A stretch of 64,000 nt of DNA from Burkholderiales bacterium. Its GTDB lineage: Bacteria; Pseudomonadota; Gammaproteobacteria; Burkholderiales; Burkholderiaceae_C. The translations under genes and the position numbers were made by a program. Below are positions 55,173-64,000 of the stretch, piece after piece (the first letter of the stretch is position 1; every line of letters starts with the position of its first letter). Under the pieces are notes generated by a model. That model saw only the letters and a list, made by a program, of their open reading frames with translations. It searched no databases and was not told the DNA's origin. Where the stretch lies: assembly GCA_016702555.1 (NCBI GenBank), contig JADJDV010000005.1:62001-126000 (forward strand). Reading direction: 5' to 3'.

Positions 55173-56438
55173 ATGCTTGGCGCCAGCATGCCCATGGACA
55201 CCGCCGTTGCCAACCCGCCATCACCCCGCCAGGACAGCGCCTGGACCGTGTTCGCCATCTTTCTGCGCCTGGGCCTGACCTCCTTCGGCGGGCCGGTGGC
55301 GCACCTGGGCTATTTCCGCGACGAGTTCGTGGTGCGCAGGCGCTGGCTCAGCGAAGCCGCCTATGCGGAACTGGTGGCCTTGTGCCAGTTTTTGCCCGGG
55401 CCGGCCAGCAGCCAGGTCGGACTGGGCCTGGGCCTGCAGCGCGCCGGCTACCCGGGGGCCTTGGCGGCCTGGGCCGGCTTCACCCTGCCCTCGGCCACTG
55501 CGCTGATCCTGCTGGGGCTTGGCCTGACGCGCTGGGACATGGCGCACCCGCTGGCGCAAGGCGCGCTGCACGGCCTGAAGGTGGTGGCGGTGGCGGTGGT
55601 GGCGCAGGCGGTGTGGGGCATGGCGCGCCAGCTCTGCCCCGACACGCGGCGCCGACTGCTGGCACTGGCCACCGCCGCCATCGCCCTGGCGTGGCCGACG
55701 CCCTGGACGCCAATCGGTCTGATGCTGCTGGCCGCCGCGCTGGGACTGAGCGGCGCGCTCCACCTGCCGGTTGCGACGGGATCGGCGGCATCCGCCGCCG
55801 CGGCACCGCTGTCCGCCCGCGCCGGCGTGCTGTGGCTGAGCCTGTTCTTCGCACTGCTGCTGGGCCTGCCCCTGCTGGCCGCCGGCAGTTCAGGCGCATT
55901 GCAGGGCATCGCCGCCCTGGTCGATGCCTTCTACCGCGCTGGCGCGCTGGTGTTCGGCGGCGGTCATGTGGTGCTGCCATTGCTGCAGGCCGAGGTGGTA
56001 CCGCCGGGCTGGGTGGCCGAAGACGTGTTCCTGGCCGGCTATGGCGCCGCGCAGGCGGTGCCGGGGCCGCTGTTCACCTTCGCCGCCTTTCTGGGCGCCG
56101 CGCGCGTCAACGCGCCCACCGGCTGGCTGGGTGGCCTGACCGCGCTGCTGGCGATCTTCACGCCCGCTTTTTTGCTGCTGGCCGGCGCACTGCCGTTCTG
56201 GCAGCGGCTGCGGCACGCGCCACGCGCGCGCCAGGCGCTGGCCAGCGTGAACGCCGCCGTGGTCGGTGTGCTGTTGGCGGCGCTGGTCGACCCGGTCGGC
56301 ACGCACGGCCTGCGCGGTATGGCCGACGGGCTGCTGGCGCTGGCGGCCCTGCTGGCGCTGATGCGCTTTCGGGTCATCCCCTGGCTGGTGGTGCTGGCGT
56401 GCGCGCTGGCGGGGACGGCGATCGCCGCATGGTCGTGA
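55173..56438 (+). CDS. chrA: chromate transporter ChrA
   Basis: 421 aa, with in-frame Mets at 55191 and 55197 as alternative starts. Two tandem CHR domains: FLRLGLTSFGGPVAHLGYFRDEFVVRRRWLSEAAYAELVALCQFLPGPASSQ in the N half, YRAGALVFGGGHVVLPLLQAEVVPPGWVAEDVFLAGYGAAQAVPGPLFTFAAFLGA in the C half. Long-chain CHR family, usually a chromate exporter, though not all family members are tied to chromate. Many predicted helices. Divergent from the rimP operon. Confidence 0.93.
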   Translation: MLGASMPMDTAVANPPSPRQDSAWTVFAIFLRLGLTSFGGPVAHLGYFRDEFVVRRRWLSEAAYAELVALCQFLPGPASSQVGLGLGLQRAGYPGALAAWAGFTLPSATALILLGLGLTRWDMAHPLAQGALHGLKVVAVAVVAQAVWGMARQLCPDTRRRLLALATAAIALAWPTPWTPIGLMLLAAALGLSGALHLPVATGSAASAAAAPLSARAGVLWLSLFFALLLGLPLLAAGSSGALQGIAALVDAFYRAGALVFGGGHVVLPLLQAEVVPPGWVAEDVFLAGYGAAQAVPGPLFTFAAFLGAARVNAPTGWLGGLTALLAIFTPAFLLLAGALPFWQRLRHAPRARQALASVNAAVVGVLLAALVDPVGTHGLRGMADGLLALAALLALMRFRVIPWLVVLACALAGTAIAAWS

Positions 56439-56471
56439 GTGCCGGACCGGTGCCGCCAATGCGGCAGGTGT

Positions 56472-58082
<1,611 letters not shown>

Positions 58083-58144
58083 GGGCACGTTCCGCCAAAG
58101 GCTTGGATTCCGAAGGCCGCGGAGCAGGCCACTCCAACGAACGT

Positions 58145-58206
58145 CATGGCCGGACCTGTGCCGGCCATCAGCGCCTTCCCCCTCCCGCAGGAGAGGGGGA
58201 AGGCGC
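58145..58206. repeat. twin hairpins between yejE and yejF
   Basis: ATGGCCGG/CCGGCCAT (58146-58153 with 58161-58168), then GCGCCTTCCCCCTC (58171-58184) with its exact complement (58193-58206), loop 8 bases. The second is similar to the CCTTCCCCCT block of family 4. Confidence 0.75.
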
Positions 58207-58227
58207 GCAAGCGACACAGGGGGTGCT

Positions 58228-59280
58228 TCATGTGTCGGCCTTGCGTGGGTCCAGCGCATCGCGCAGCGCATCGCCCATGAAGGTGAGCAGCAGCAAGGTC
58301 AGCACCAGCACACCGAAGGTGGACAGCGAAATCCACCAGGCGTCGATGTTGTTCTTGCCCTGGCTGAGCAACTCGCCCAGCGATGGCGTGCCCGGCGGCA
58401 CGCCCAGGCCGAGGAAGTCGAGCGAGGTCAGGGCCAGCACTGCGGCGCTCATGCGAAACGGCAGAAAGGTGACCACCGGCACCATGCTGTTGGGCAGGAT
58501 GTGGCGCCAGATGATCTGCCGGTTCGGTACGCCGAGCGCCCGCGCGGCCTTCACGTAATCAAGCTGTCGGTTGCGCAGAAATTCGGCGCGCACGTAGTCC
58601 GACAGGCCCATCCAGCCAAACAGGCTGAGCAGGACCAGCAGCAGCCCCAGGCTGGGCGCCAGGATGGCGCTGAAGATGATGAGCAGGTACAGCTCGGGCA
58701 TCGACCCCCACACTTCGATGAAGCGCTGGAAAGCCAGATCCAGCTTGCCGCCAAAGAAGCCCTGCACCGCGCCCGCCGCCACGCCCAGGATCACGCCCAC
58801 AGTGGTCAGCGCCAGCGCGAACAGCACGCTGACGCGAAAGCCGTAGATCAGTTGCGCCAGCAGATCACGACCGCGATCGTCGGTGCCCAGCCAGTTGTCG
58901 ACGCTGGGCGCGCTGGGGTTGGGTTGCCGGGCGAAGTAGTTGATGGTCTTGCTGCCGTACGGGTTCGGCGGGTAGATGGCCCAGTTGCCGTTCTTGGCGA
59001 AGCGGTCGCGGATGAAGGGATCGAGATAGTCGGTTTCGGTCTCGAAGTCGCCGCCGAATACCTTCTCCGGATAGTTTTTCACCAGCGGAAAGTAGACCTG
59101 GCCGTCGTAGTGCACGACGAGTGGCTTGTCGTTCGAGACGATCTCGGCGGCCAGGCTGAGCACCACCAGGGTGACGAACAGCACCAGACTCCAGAAACCG
59201 AGCCGATTGCGCTTGAAGCGCAGCCAGGCGCGACGGCTGGGTGACGCCGACAAAGGCGGTGGCGCGGCAGCCTCAGCCAT
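58228..59280 (-). CDS. yejE: peptide ABC transporter permease (YejE type)
   Basis: 350 aa, N-terminal helix (RLGFWSLVLFVTLVVLSLAAEIV near residue 27), large periplasmic loop and C-terminal permease domain with DDRGRDLLAQLIYGFRVSVLFAL and the EAA loop RALGVPNRQIIWRHILPNSMVPVVTFLP. YejE hallmarks (long loop with NGNWAIYPPNPYGSKTINYF). Overlaps the vapC-like stop region: their ends are eight bases into each other (59273-59280). Confidence 0.93.
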   Translation of the reverse strand: MAEAAAPPPLSASPSRRAWLRFKRNRLGFWSLVLFVTLVVLSLAAEIVSNDKPLVVHYDGQVYFPLVKNYPEKVFGGDFETETDYLDPFIRDRFAKNGNWAIYPPNPYGSKTINYFARQPNPSAPSVDNWLGTDDRGRDLLAQLIYGFRVSVLFALALTTVGVILGVAAGAVQGFFGGKLDLAFQRFIEVWGSMPELYLLIIFSAILAPSLGLLLVLLSLFGWMGLSDYVRAEFLRNRQLDYVKAARALGVPNRQIIWRHILPNSMVPVVTFLPFRMSAAVLALTSLDFLGLGVPPGTPSLGELLSQGKNNIDAWWISLSTFGVLVLTLLLLTFMGDALRDALDPRKADT

Positions 59281-59698
59281 GCGCCTCCATCAGCAGGTTA
59301 CGGAAAGGTTGCTGACTCTTGAAGCCGTAGGCGCCGAAGTCGCGCCCGTCGGTGGTGAGGATGCGGCCGTGGCCCAGGTCTTCGGCCAGCAGCACCAGTG
59401 AAGCGTCGGCCAGATCCATGGGCAGGTTGGCATAACGCGCCATCAGCTGCGCCATGCGCTCGGTCTGCGCCAGCGGCCACTGCCACACGGCGATGGCGCC
59501 GTCGGCCACCTCGCGCAGCAGCGCCTGCGCGGCGTCGGTGCCGATCCAGCGTGTGAGCAGGTGGGTGGCCTCCGTCAGCACCGGCCAGGTGGTGATCCAG
59601 CCTTCATCCTGTGTGTCGAGTGCGCTCACGGCGCGGCTGTGCCAGGCGTCGCTGCGGTCAATCAGCGCATAGAAGAAGCCAGCGTCGGCAATGATCAC
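59273..59698 (-). CDS. PIN-domain ribonuclease, VapC-like toxin
   Basis: 141 aa. PIN fold with the acidic cluster: Asp5 (MIIADAGFFYALIDRSD), Glu43 region (LTEATHLLTRW), Asp in NLPMDLADASLVLLAE and Asp in ILTTDGRDFGAYG. GTG start at 59698 shares ATGA-like overlap (GTGA) with the gene upstream. VapC toxins cleave specific RNAs and are blocked by a partner antitoxin. The pair sits between yejB and yejE. Confidence 0.85.
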   Translation of the reverse strand: MIIADAGFFYALIDRSDAWHSRAVSALDTQDEGWITTWPVLTEATHLLTRWIGTDAAQALLREVADGAIAVWQWPLAQTERMAQLMARYANLPMDLADASLVLLAEDLGHGRILTTDGRDFGAYGFKSQQPFRNLLMEAHG

Positions 59699-60027
59699 GC
59701 AGCGCCCTTCTTGCTGGCGGCCTTGCTCGGCGCGGGCCAGGGCGGCGCGGGGTCGTGCGCCGCGCCACGTGCGGGCAGCGGCGCGTGCTTGTCGTCCCAG
59801 CTTTCGGCCAGGCGGTCCTTGTACGAGCCCGCGATGTCACTGCGGCCACTACTGCCCTGCCCGATGAAAGCACCCAGGTGCTTCAAGCCGCTGCGCCGGG
59901 CGCGTACCGCGTCGTAGTAGTGCTGCACGCTGGTGCGCAACACCTCACTCACGCCCATACCGGTCACCTCGGCAAGATAGGTGACCTGCTGTTCGGCTTC
60001 GGCGTCGAATCGGGCGTTCACTCGCAT
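59695..60027 (-). CDS. ribbon-helix-helix antitoxin-like protein, VapB position
   Basis: 110 aa from ATG 60027, chosen for GGAG six bases upstream; two in-frame Mets further upstream (60057, 60039) would put the start inside the palindrome 60047-60067. The first 45 residues (MRVNARFDAEAEQQVTYLAEVTGMGVSEVLRTSVQHYY) have the RHH pattern, then a Lys/Ala/Pro-rich tail with W (DRLAESWDDKHAP). Probably neutralises the PIN toxin it overlaps and represses the pair. Confidence 0.75.
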   Translation of the reverse strand: MRVNARFDAEAEQQVTYLAEVTGMGVSEVLRTSVQHYYDAVRARRSGLKHLGAFIGQGSSGRSDIAGSYKDRLAESWDDKHAPLPARGAAHDPAPPWPAPSKAASKKGAA

Positions 60028-60046
60028 GACAATCTCCATGGCCGGT

Positions 60047-60067
60047 TTGTCATCCATTGTATGACAA
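60047..60067. promoter_or_regulatory. candidate operator of the toxin-antitoxin pair
   Basis: Perfect palindrome TTGTCAT-N7-ATGACAA, 20 bases upstream of the antitoxin start, the right place and form for an RHH-binding operator. Nothing like it elsewhere in the yej cluster. Confidence 0.6.
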
Positions 60068-60082
60068 CAAGGGCAGTCAGGC

Positions 60083-60352
60083 TAGGGCCTGTTAACGCTA
60101 TGTTTAGCCATGCGAACACGCTCAGAAAAGCGCCAATCTAGGCGCAGGACGACGCCCAGACCGGGTGTTTGGGCTAGGAGTGCAACGACGAGTGGCGGTT
60201 TCTTAAGCATGTTCCCTGCGGGTTGCGATCAAAAAGGCCATCGTCGGCGCTGCCATCCTTGCCACGGTGCCTACCTTGGCGGTGGCTGGCGCCTTGGCGA
60301 GTGGCCTTTTTGACTCGCAACGCATGGCGAAACATAGCGTGAACAGGCCCTA
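60083..60352. mobile_element. MITE-like element with 30-bp inverted termini and TA target (266-bp core)
   Basis: Ends 60083-60114 and 60321-60352 are inverted repeats (30 of 32 bases match; GGGCCTGTT-A/C-ACGCTATGTTT). Inside, a second pair TTGCGATCAAAAAGGCCA (60223-60240) and its near complement (60302-60320). TA at each boundary suggests a TA target duplication (IS630/Tc1-like). It has no credible transposase. It fills the 322-base gap between yejB and the antitoxin gene. Its right end gives the stop codon of yejB. Confidence 0.8.
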
Positions 60353-61378
60353 ATCGAACTTCACACGCGGATCGACCCAGACGTAGGTCAAGTCGCTGAT
60401 CAACTTGGTCAGCAAGCCGATCAGCGTGAACAGGTACAGCGTGCCCAGCACCACCGGATAGTCACGCCGGATCACGCTTTCGTAGCTGAGCAGACCCAGC
60501 CCGTCGAGCGAGAACAGCGTCTCGATCAGCAGCGCGCCGGTGAAGAAGGCGCCGATGAAAGCCGCCGGAAAGCCCGTGACGATCGGAATCAGCGCGTTGC
60601 GGAACACGTGCTTCCAGAGCACCTGGCGCTCGGACAAACCCTTGGCGCGCGCCGTCAGCACGTACTGCTTGCGGATTTCCTCCAGGAACGAGTTCTTGGT
60701 CAGCATCGCCGTCACCGCAAAGCTGCCCAGCACCATGGCCGTCACCGGCAGCGTGATGTGCCACAGGTAATCGACGATCTTGCTTCCGAAGCTCAACTCA
60801 TCCCAGTTGGCCGACGTCAATCCGCGCAGCGGAAACCACTGCAACTGCCCGCCGAAAATCACCAGCAGCGCCACGCCCAGCACGAAGCCCGGAATGGCAT
60901 AGCCGACCAGCACCAGCAACGTCGTCACCAGGTCAAACCGGCTGCCCGCCCGCACCGCCTTGGCCACGCCCAGCGGCACGCTGATCAGGTAGCTGATGAA
61001 GAAAGTCCACAGCCCCAGGCTGATGGACACCGGCATCTTCTCCTTGACCAGCGCCCACACGTCCTTGTTCTGAAAGAAGCTGCGCCCCAGATCAAAGCGT
61101 GCGAACTGCCCCAGCATCTGCACAAAGCGCTCGTGCGCCGGCTTGTCGAAGCCGTACAGCTTCCGGATCTCGTCCAGCCGCTTTTCATCGACGCCTTGCG
61201 CGCCTCGGTACGCCATGCCACCGCCTTCGGCCACGCCGCCCGCACCCGCCCGCGCTTCGGCCAGGTACTGCTCAACCGGCCCGCCCGGCACGAACTGGAT
61301 CACCACGAAGGTCAGCAGCAGCACGCCCAGCAGCGTGGGAATCATCAGCAGCAGGCGCTTGAGAACGTAGGCGAGCAT
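60350..61378 (-). CDS. yejB: peptide ABC transporter permease (YejB type)
   Basis: 342 aa with six predicted helices. MLAYVLKRLLLMIPTLLGVLLLTFVVIQFVPGGPVEQYL, the long YejB-type insertion (GAGGVAEGGGMAYRGAQGVDEKRLDEIRKLYG), and EAA-type loop TARAKGLSERQVLWKHVFRNALIPIVTG. Ends DLTYVWVDPRVKFD, then TAG formed by the MITE boundary, so a few C-terminal residues may differ from relatives. Starts eight bases after the alpha-E gene stop. yejA is not adjacent. Confidence 0.92.
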   Translation of the reverse strand: MLAYVLKRLLLMIPTLLGVLLLTFVVIQFVPGGPVEQYLAEARAGAGGVAEGGGMAYRGAQGVDEKRLDEIRKLYGFDKPAHERFVQMLGQFARFDLGRSFFQNKDVWALVKEKMPVSISLGLWTFFISYLISVPLGVAKAVRAGSRFDLVTTLLVLVGYAIPGFVLGVALLVIFGGQLQWFPLRGLTSANWDELSFGSKIVDYLWHITLPVTAMVLGSFAVTAMLTKNSFLEEIRKQYVLTARAKGLSERQVLWKHVFRNALIPIVTGFPAAFIGAFFTGALLIETLFSLDGLGLLSYESVIRRDYPVVLGTLYLFTLIGLLTKLISDLTYVWVDPRVKFD

Positions 61379-61386
61379 GAAGATTT

Positions 61387-62358
61387 CTAGACGCCATCGG
61401 CCGGTGCGCCCGGCACCAGGAAGTCGTGGCTGATGGCGGCGCCGAGCTGGTTCACCCGATCCAGGAATCGCGTCAGGAAGGCGTGCAGACCGGTCGCCAG
61501 GATGTCGTCGATGCGGCCGAAGCGCAGCTCGGCGTGCAGGCGGCCGGCGTGGCGCATCAGCTCGCTGCCGGGCTCGGCGCCGATCTGCTGCAGCTTGTGC
61601 AGCACGCCGCTCATGCAGTGATGCAGCGCGCGCGGCATGTCCTCGCGCAGGATCAGCAGTTCGGCGACGCGTTCGGGCGTGATCACGTCGCGGTAGACCT
61701 TGCGATAGATTTCGAACGCGCTCACGCTGCGCAGGATCGCCGACCAGTGGTAGAAGTCGTACTCCAGATCGCGCTCGTCGGCGGCGCCGAAGAAGTCGCT
61801 CTCGAGCACGTGGAACTTCACGTCCAGGATGCGCGCGGTGTTGTCGGCGCGCTCAAGAAAGGTGCCCAGGCGCAGGAAGTGGAAGGCCTGATCCTGCAGC
61901 ATGGTGCCCAGCGTCACGCCGCGCGACAGGTGCGAGCGGAACTTGACCCATTCGAGAAACTGCCCCGGGTCGCGCAGAAAAGCATCGCCCAGACCCGGGC
62001 GGTCGGCTTCGAGCCAGGTCTGGTTGAGCGTTTCCCACACCTCGGTGGTGAGCGCGCCGCGCACCGCGCGGGCGTTCTCGCGCGCGGCCTTCAGGCAGGC
62101 CACGATGGACGCCGGGTTGTCCTCGTCCAGCGCCATGAAATCCATCACCGCCCGCGCCGCCACCTCGCCGTGGCGCTGCGTGTACGCGGGCAGCAGTTCG
62201 CTGATCGACAGCACGCCGCGCCAGCCGAGCTGCGACACGGCCGCCGATTGCGGCAGCAGCGAGGTCTCGTAATGGACGTTGAGCATGCGCGCGGTGTTCT
62301 CCGCGCGCTCGGTGTAGCGGGCCATCCAGAACAGGTGATCGGCGGTGCGCGAAAGCAT
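61387..62358 (-). CDS. alpha-E domain protein (DUF403)
   Basis: 323 aa, helix-rich. MLSRTADHLFWMARYTERAENTARMLNVHYE and FLERADNTARILDVKFHVL are the conserved DUF403 repeats. Partner of the circularly permuted ATP-grasp gene just upstream (53-base gap), a pair found across proteobacteria, often with transglutaminase-like proteins; proposed to modify peptides. The function is unproven. Confidence 0.92.
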   Translation of the reverse strand: MLSRTADHLFWMARYTERAENTARMLNVHYETSLLPQSAAVSQLGWRGVLSISELLPAYTQRHGEVAARAVMDFMALDEDNPASIVACLKAARENARAVRGALTTEVWETLNQTWLEADRPGLGDAFLRDPGQFLEWVKFRSHLSRGVTLGTMLQDQAFHFLRLGTFLERADNTARILDVKFHVLESDFFGAADERDLEYDFYHWSAILRSVSAFEIYRKVYRDVITPERVAELLILREDMPRALHHCMSGVLHKLQQIGAEPGSELMRHAGRLHAELRFGRIDDILATGLHAFLTRFLDRVNQLGAAISHDFLVPGAPADGV

Positions 62359-62411
62359 GGGTCGGGGTGTCGGTTAACGAAGGCGGATGGGCGGCGCTGG
62401 GCTTCGGTATT

Positions 62412-63872
62412 TCACTTTGAGTCGTCTTCCAGCACCCAGGTGTCCTTGGTGCCGCCGCCCTGCGAGGAGTTGACCACCAGCGAGCCCTCCTTCAGCGCCA
62501 CCCGGGTCAGGCCGCCGGGCACCATGCGCACCTCGGTGCCCGACAGCACGAAGGGGCGCAGGTCGATGTGGCGCGGCGCGATGCCGCTGTCCACGTAGGT
62601 CGGGCAGCTCGACAGGCTGAGCGTCGGCTGGGCAATGTAGTTGTCCGGCGCGGCCCGCAGCGCAGCGCGAAAACGCTCGACCTCGGCCCGCGTCGCCGCC
62701 GGGCCCACCAGCATGCCGTAGCCGCCGGCGCCGTGCACCTCCTTCACCACCAGCTCCTCCAGATGCGCGAGCACATGGCCCAGGTCGTCGGGATCGCGGC
62801 ACATGAAGGTCGGCACATTGTTCAGGATCGGCTTTTCGCCCAGGTAGAACTCGATCATCTTCGGCACGTAGGGATAGATCGACTTGTCGTCCGCCACGCC
62901 GGTGCCGACGCCGTTGCAGATACCGACGTTGCCGGCGCGGCAGGCCGCCATCAGGCCGGCGCAGCCCAGCGTCGAGTCGGGCCGGAACACCTCGGGATCA
63001 AGAAAGTCGTCATCGACGCGCCGATAGATCACATCGACCCGCTGCGGCCCGCGCGTGGTGCGCATGTACACGAACTCGTCCTTGACGAACAAGTCCTGCC
63101 CCTCGACCAGCTCGATGCCCATCTGCTGCGCCAGGAAGGCGTGCTCGAAGTAGGCGCTGTTGTACATGCCCGGCGTCAGCACCACCACCGTCGGGTCGGC
63201 GGTCTTGCGCGGGCAGCTGGTGCGCAGCGTCTCCAGCAGCAGATCCGGGTAATGCGCCACCGGCGCCACCTGGTGCTCACGGAACAGATCCGGAAACAGC
63301 CGCATCATCATCTTGCGGTTTTCCAGCATGTAGCTGACGCCGCTGGGCACGCGCAGGTTGTCTTCCAGCACGTAGTAATCGCCGCCGCCCTGGGCGTTGC
63401 CGGCGCGCACCAGGTCGATGCCGGCGATGTGCGCGTAGACCTGGTTGGGCAGCGTCAGGCCCTGCATCACCGCCCGGTACTGGCTGTTGTTCAGCACCTG
63501 CTCGCTCGGCACCACGCCGGCGCGCAGGATCTCCTGCCCGTGGTAGACGTCGTGGATGAAATGATTGAGCGCGCTCACTCGCTGCACCAGGCCACGCTCC
63601 AGCAGCGCCCATTCGGCGGCGGGAATGATGCGCGGAATCAGGTCGAACGGGATCAGCCGCTCGGTGTCGTCGCCGTCGTCCGACTCGCCATAGACGGCGA
63701 AGGTGATGCCGACGCGGCGGAAGATGACCTCGGCCTCCTCGCGGCGCGCGCGCATGTGCTCGGCGCTCTGCCCGGCCAGCCACTGCGCGTAGCGCTGGTA
63801 GTGCGCGCGCGTGGGCACAGCTTCGGCGTCCGGCGCCGCGGCCACGGGGTACATCTCGTCGAACGGGTGCAT
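62412..63872 (-). CDS. circularly permuted type 2 ATP-grasp protein
   Basis: 486 aa from ATG 63872 (MHPFDEMYPVAAAPDAEAV), with GAGGAG 11 bases before; Mets further upstream exist (63902). Family marks: YGESDDGDDTERLIPFDLIPRIIPAAEW, NSQYRAVMQGL, YYVLEDNLRVPSGVSYMLENRKMM, NGVGTGVADDKSIYPYVPKMIEFYLGE, VVKEVHGAGGYGMLVGPAAT, PTYVDSGIAPRHIDLRPFVL. Predicted ATP-dependent carboxylate-amine ligase. Operon with the DUF403 gene. Confidence 0.93.
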   Translation of the reverse strand: MHPFDEMYPVAAAPDAEAVPTRAHYQRYAQWLAGQSAEHMRARREEAEVIFRRVGITFAVYGESDDGDDTERLIPFDLIPRIIPAAEWALLERGLVQRVSALNHFIHDVYHGQEILRAGVVPSEQVLNNSQYRAVMQGLTLPNQVYAHIAGIDLVRAGNAQGGGDYYVLEDNLRVPSGVSYMLENRKMMMRLFPDLFREHQVAPVAHYPDLLLETLRTSCPRKTADPTVVVLTPGMYNSAYFEHAFLAQQMGIELVEGQDLFVKDEFVYMRTTRGPQRVDVIYRRVDDDFLDPEVFRPDSTLGCAGLMAACRAGNVGICNGVGTGVADDKSIYPYVPKMIEFYLGEKPILNNVPTFMCRDPDDLGHVLAHLEELVVKEVHGAGGYGMLVGPAATRAEVERFRAALRAAPDNYIAQPTLSLSSCPTYVDSGIAPRHIDLRPFVLSGTEVRMVPGGLTRVALKEGSLVVNSSQGGGTKDTWVLEDDSK

Positions 63873-63931
63873 GGCGACTGCTTTCTCCTCGGCAGACAGC
63901 ATAACAAGCCGAGTCACGGTCAGGATCAGGA

Positions 63932-64000
63932 TCAGGGTGCGAGATGGTGCCAGTAGCGCCGCGCGGTCTGGCGCTCGCAATGCACGGTGTCCGGCTGCGC
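63932..64000 (-). CDS. 3' end of a further minus-strand gene (partial)
   Basis: An open frame enters from the right edge and ends at TGA 63934-63932, coding 22 residues (ending QTARRYWHHLAP). It lies 59 bases upstream of the ATP-grasp start and reads the same way. Too short to identify; in related clusters a DUF2126/transglutaminase-type gene is often here, but the residues do not decide it. Confidence 0.45.
   Translation of the reverse strand, partial: AQPDTVHCERQTARRYWHHLAP

Noticed and set aside
60181..60350. A possible short hydrophobic peptide inside the MITE (frame reading AIKKAIVGAAILATVP...).
   Set aside because: No usable start codon, and the codons overlap the inner and terminal inverted repeats; likely chance.

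Overview
This 64 kb window is a high-GC chromosomal segment from a beta-proteobacterium, most likely a Comamonadaceae member (Burkholderiales; Ottowia/Acidovorax-like). The family-level assignment is inference. It rests on a Bug-family receptor, a paired cphA'/cphA cyanophycin locus with its ABC transporter and DUF1854 partner, the rimP-nusA-infB-rbfA-truB-typA order, and several intergenic repeat families. No rRNA, tRNA, CRISPR array or prophage was seen.

Layout. 1-2843: FixL/FixJ-like sensor kinase (cut by the window edge) and response regulator. 2928-6065: folD and an M3 oligopeptidase. 6200-8074 (minus): a DUF1932 dehydrogenase and a Bug receptor, divergent from 8246-17492. That stretch is a CoA-thioester degradation cluster: crotonase, feruloyl-CoA synthase-like ligase, frameshifted thiolase, SDR, thioesterase, Leu/Ile/Val-type binding protein, acyl-CoA dehydrogenase and MarR regulator. 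It probably handles hydroxycinnamates or related aromatic acids. 17647-22365: HxlR regulator, FKBP isomerase, grpE-dnaK-dnaJ. 22576-27144: an oxygen-independent ubiquinone module (ubiU with a frameshift, ubiV, ubiT, a DGC zinc-binding protein, a UbiD decarboxylase) preceded by an FNR-like box. 27287-28963: an EptA/MCR-type lipid A phosphoethanolamine transferase. 28991-36865: cyanophycin locus, with DUF1854 and ABC transporter genes divergent from cphA' and cphA. 37151-39858: AsmA-like protein and a universal stress protein. 39913-41084: a complete IS5-group insertion sequence with CTAA duplications, next to two AT-rich genes for small secreted proteins. 41721-46673: guaB, a DUF4124 protein, rnfH, ratA, smpB, a lipoprotein and a DMT exporter. 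46674-54922 (minus): typA, truB, rbfA, infB, nusA, rimP. 55173-56438: chrA. 56472-61378 (minus): yejF, yejE and yejB, interrupted by a vapBC-like toxin-antitoxin pair and a 266-bp MITE. 61387-63872: an alpha-E (DUF403) protein and a circularly permuted ATP-grasp protein. The window ends in the 3' end of another minus-strand gene.

The most notable points beyond routine annotation are: the FNR-box plus ubiUVT-DGC-ubiD arrangement; the MITE whose end supplies the yejB stop codon; the vapBC pair with its own palindromic operator inside the yej operon; a promoter followed almost at once by an intrinsic terminator in front of rimP; and at least four dispersed intergenic repeat families, which fill nearly every gap of the CoA-degradation cluster. 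Two conserved genes (thiolase, ubiU) each carry a one-base frameshift. These could be real or could be sequence errors.
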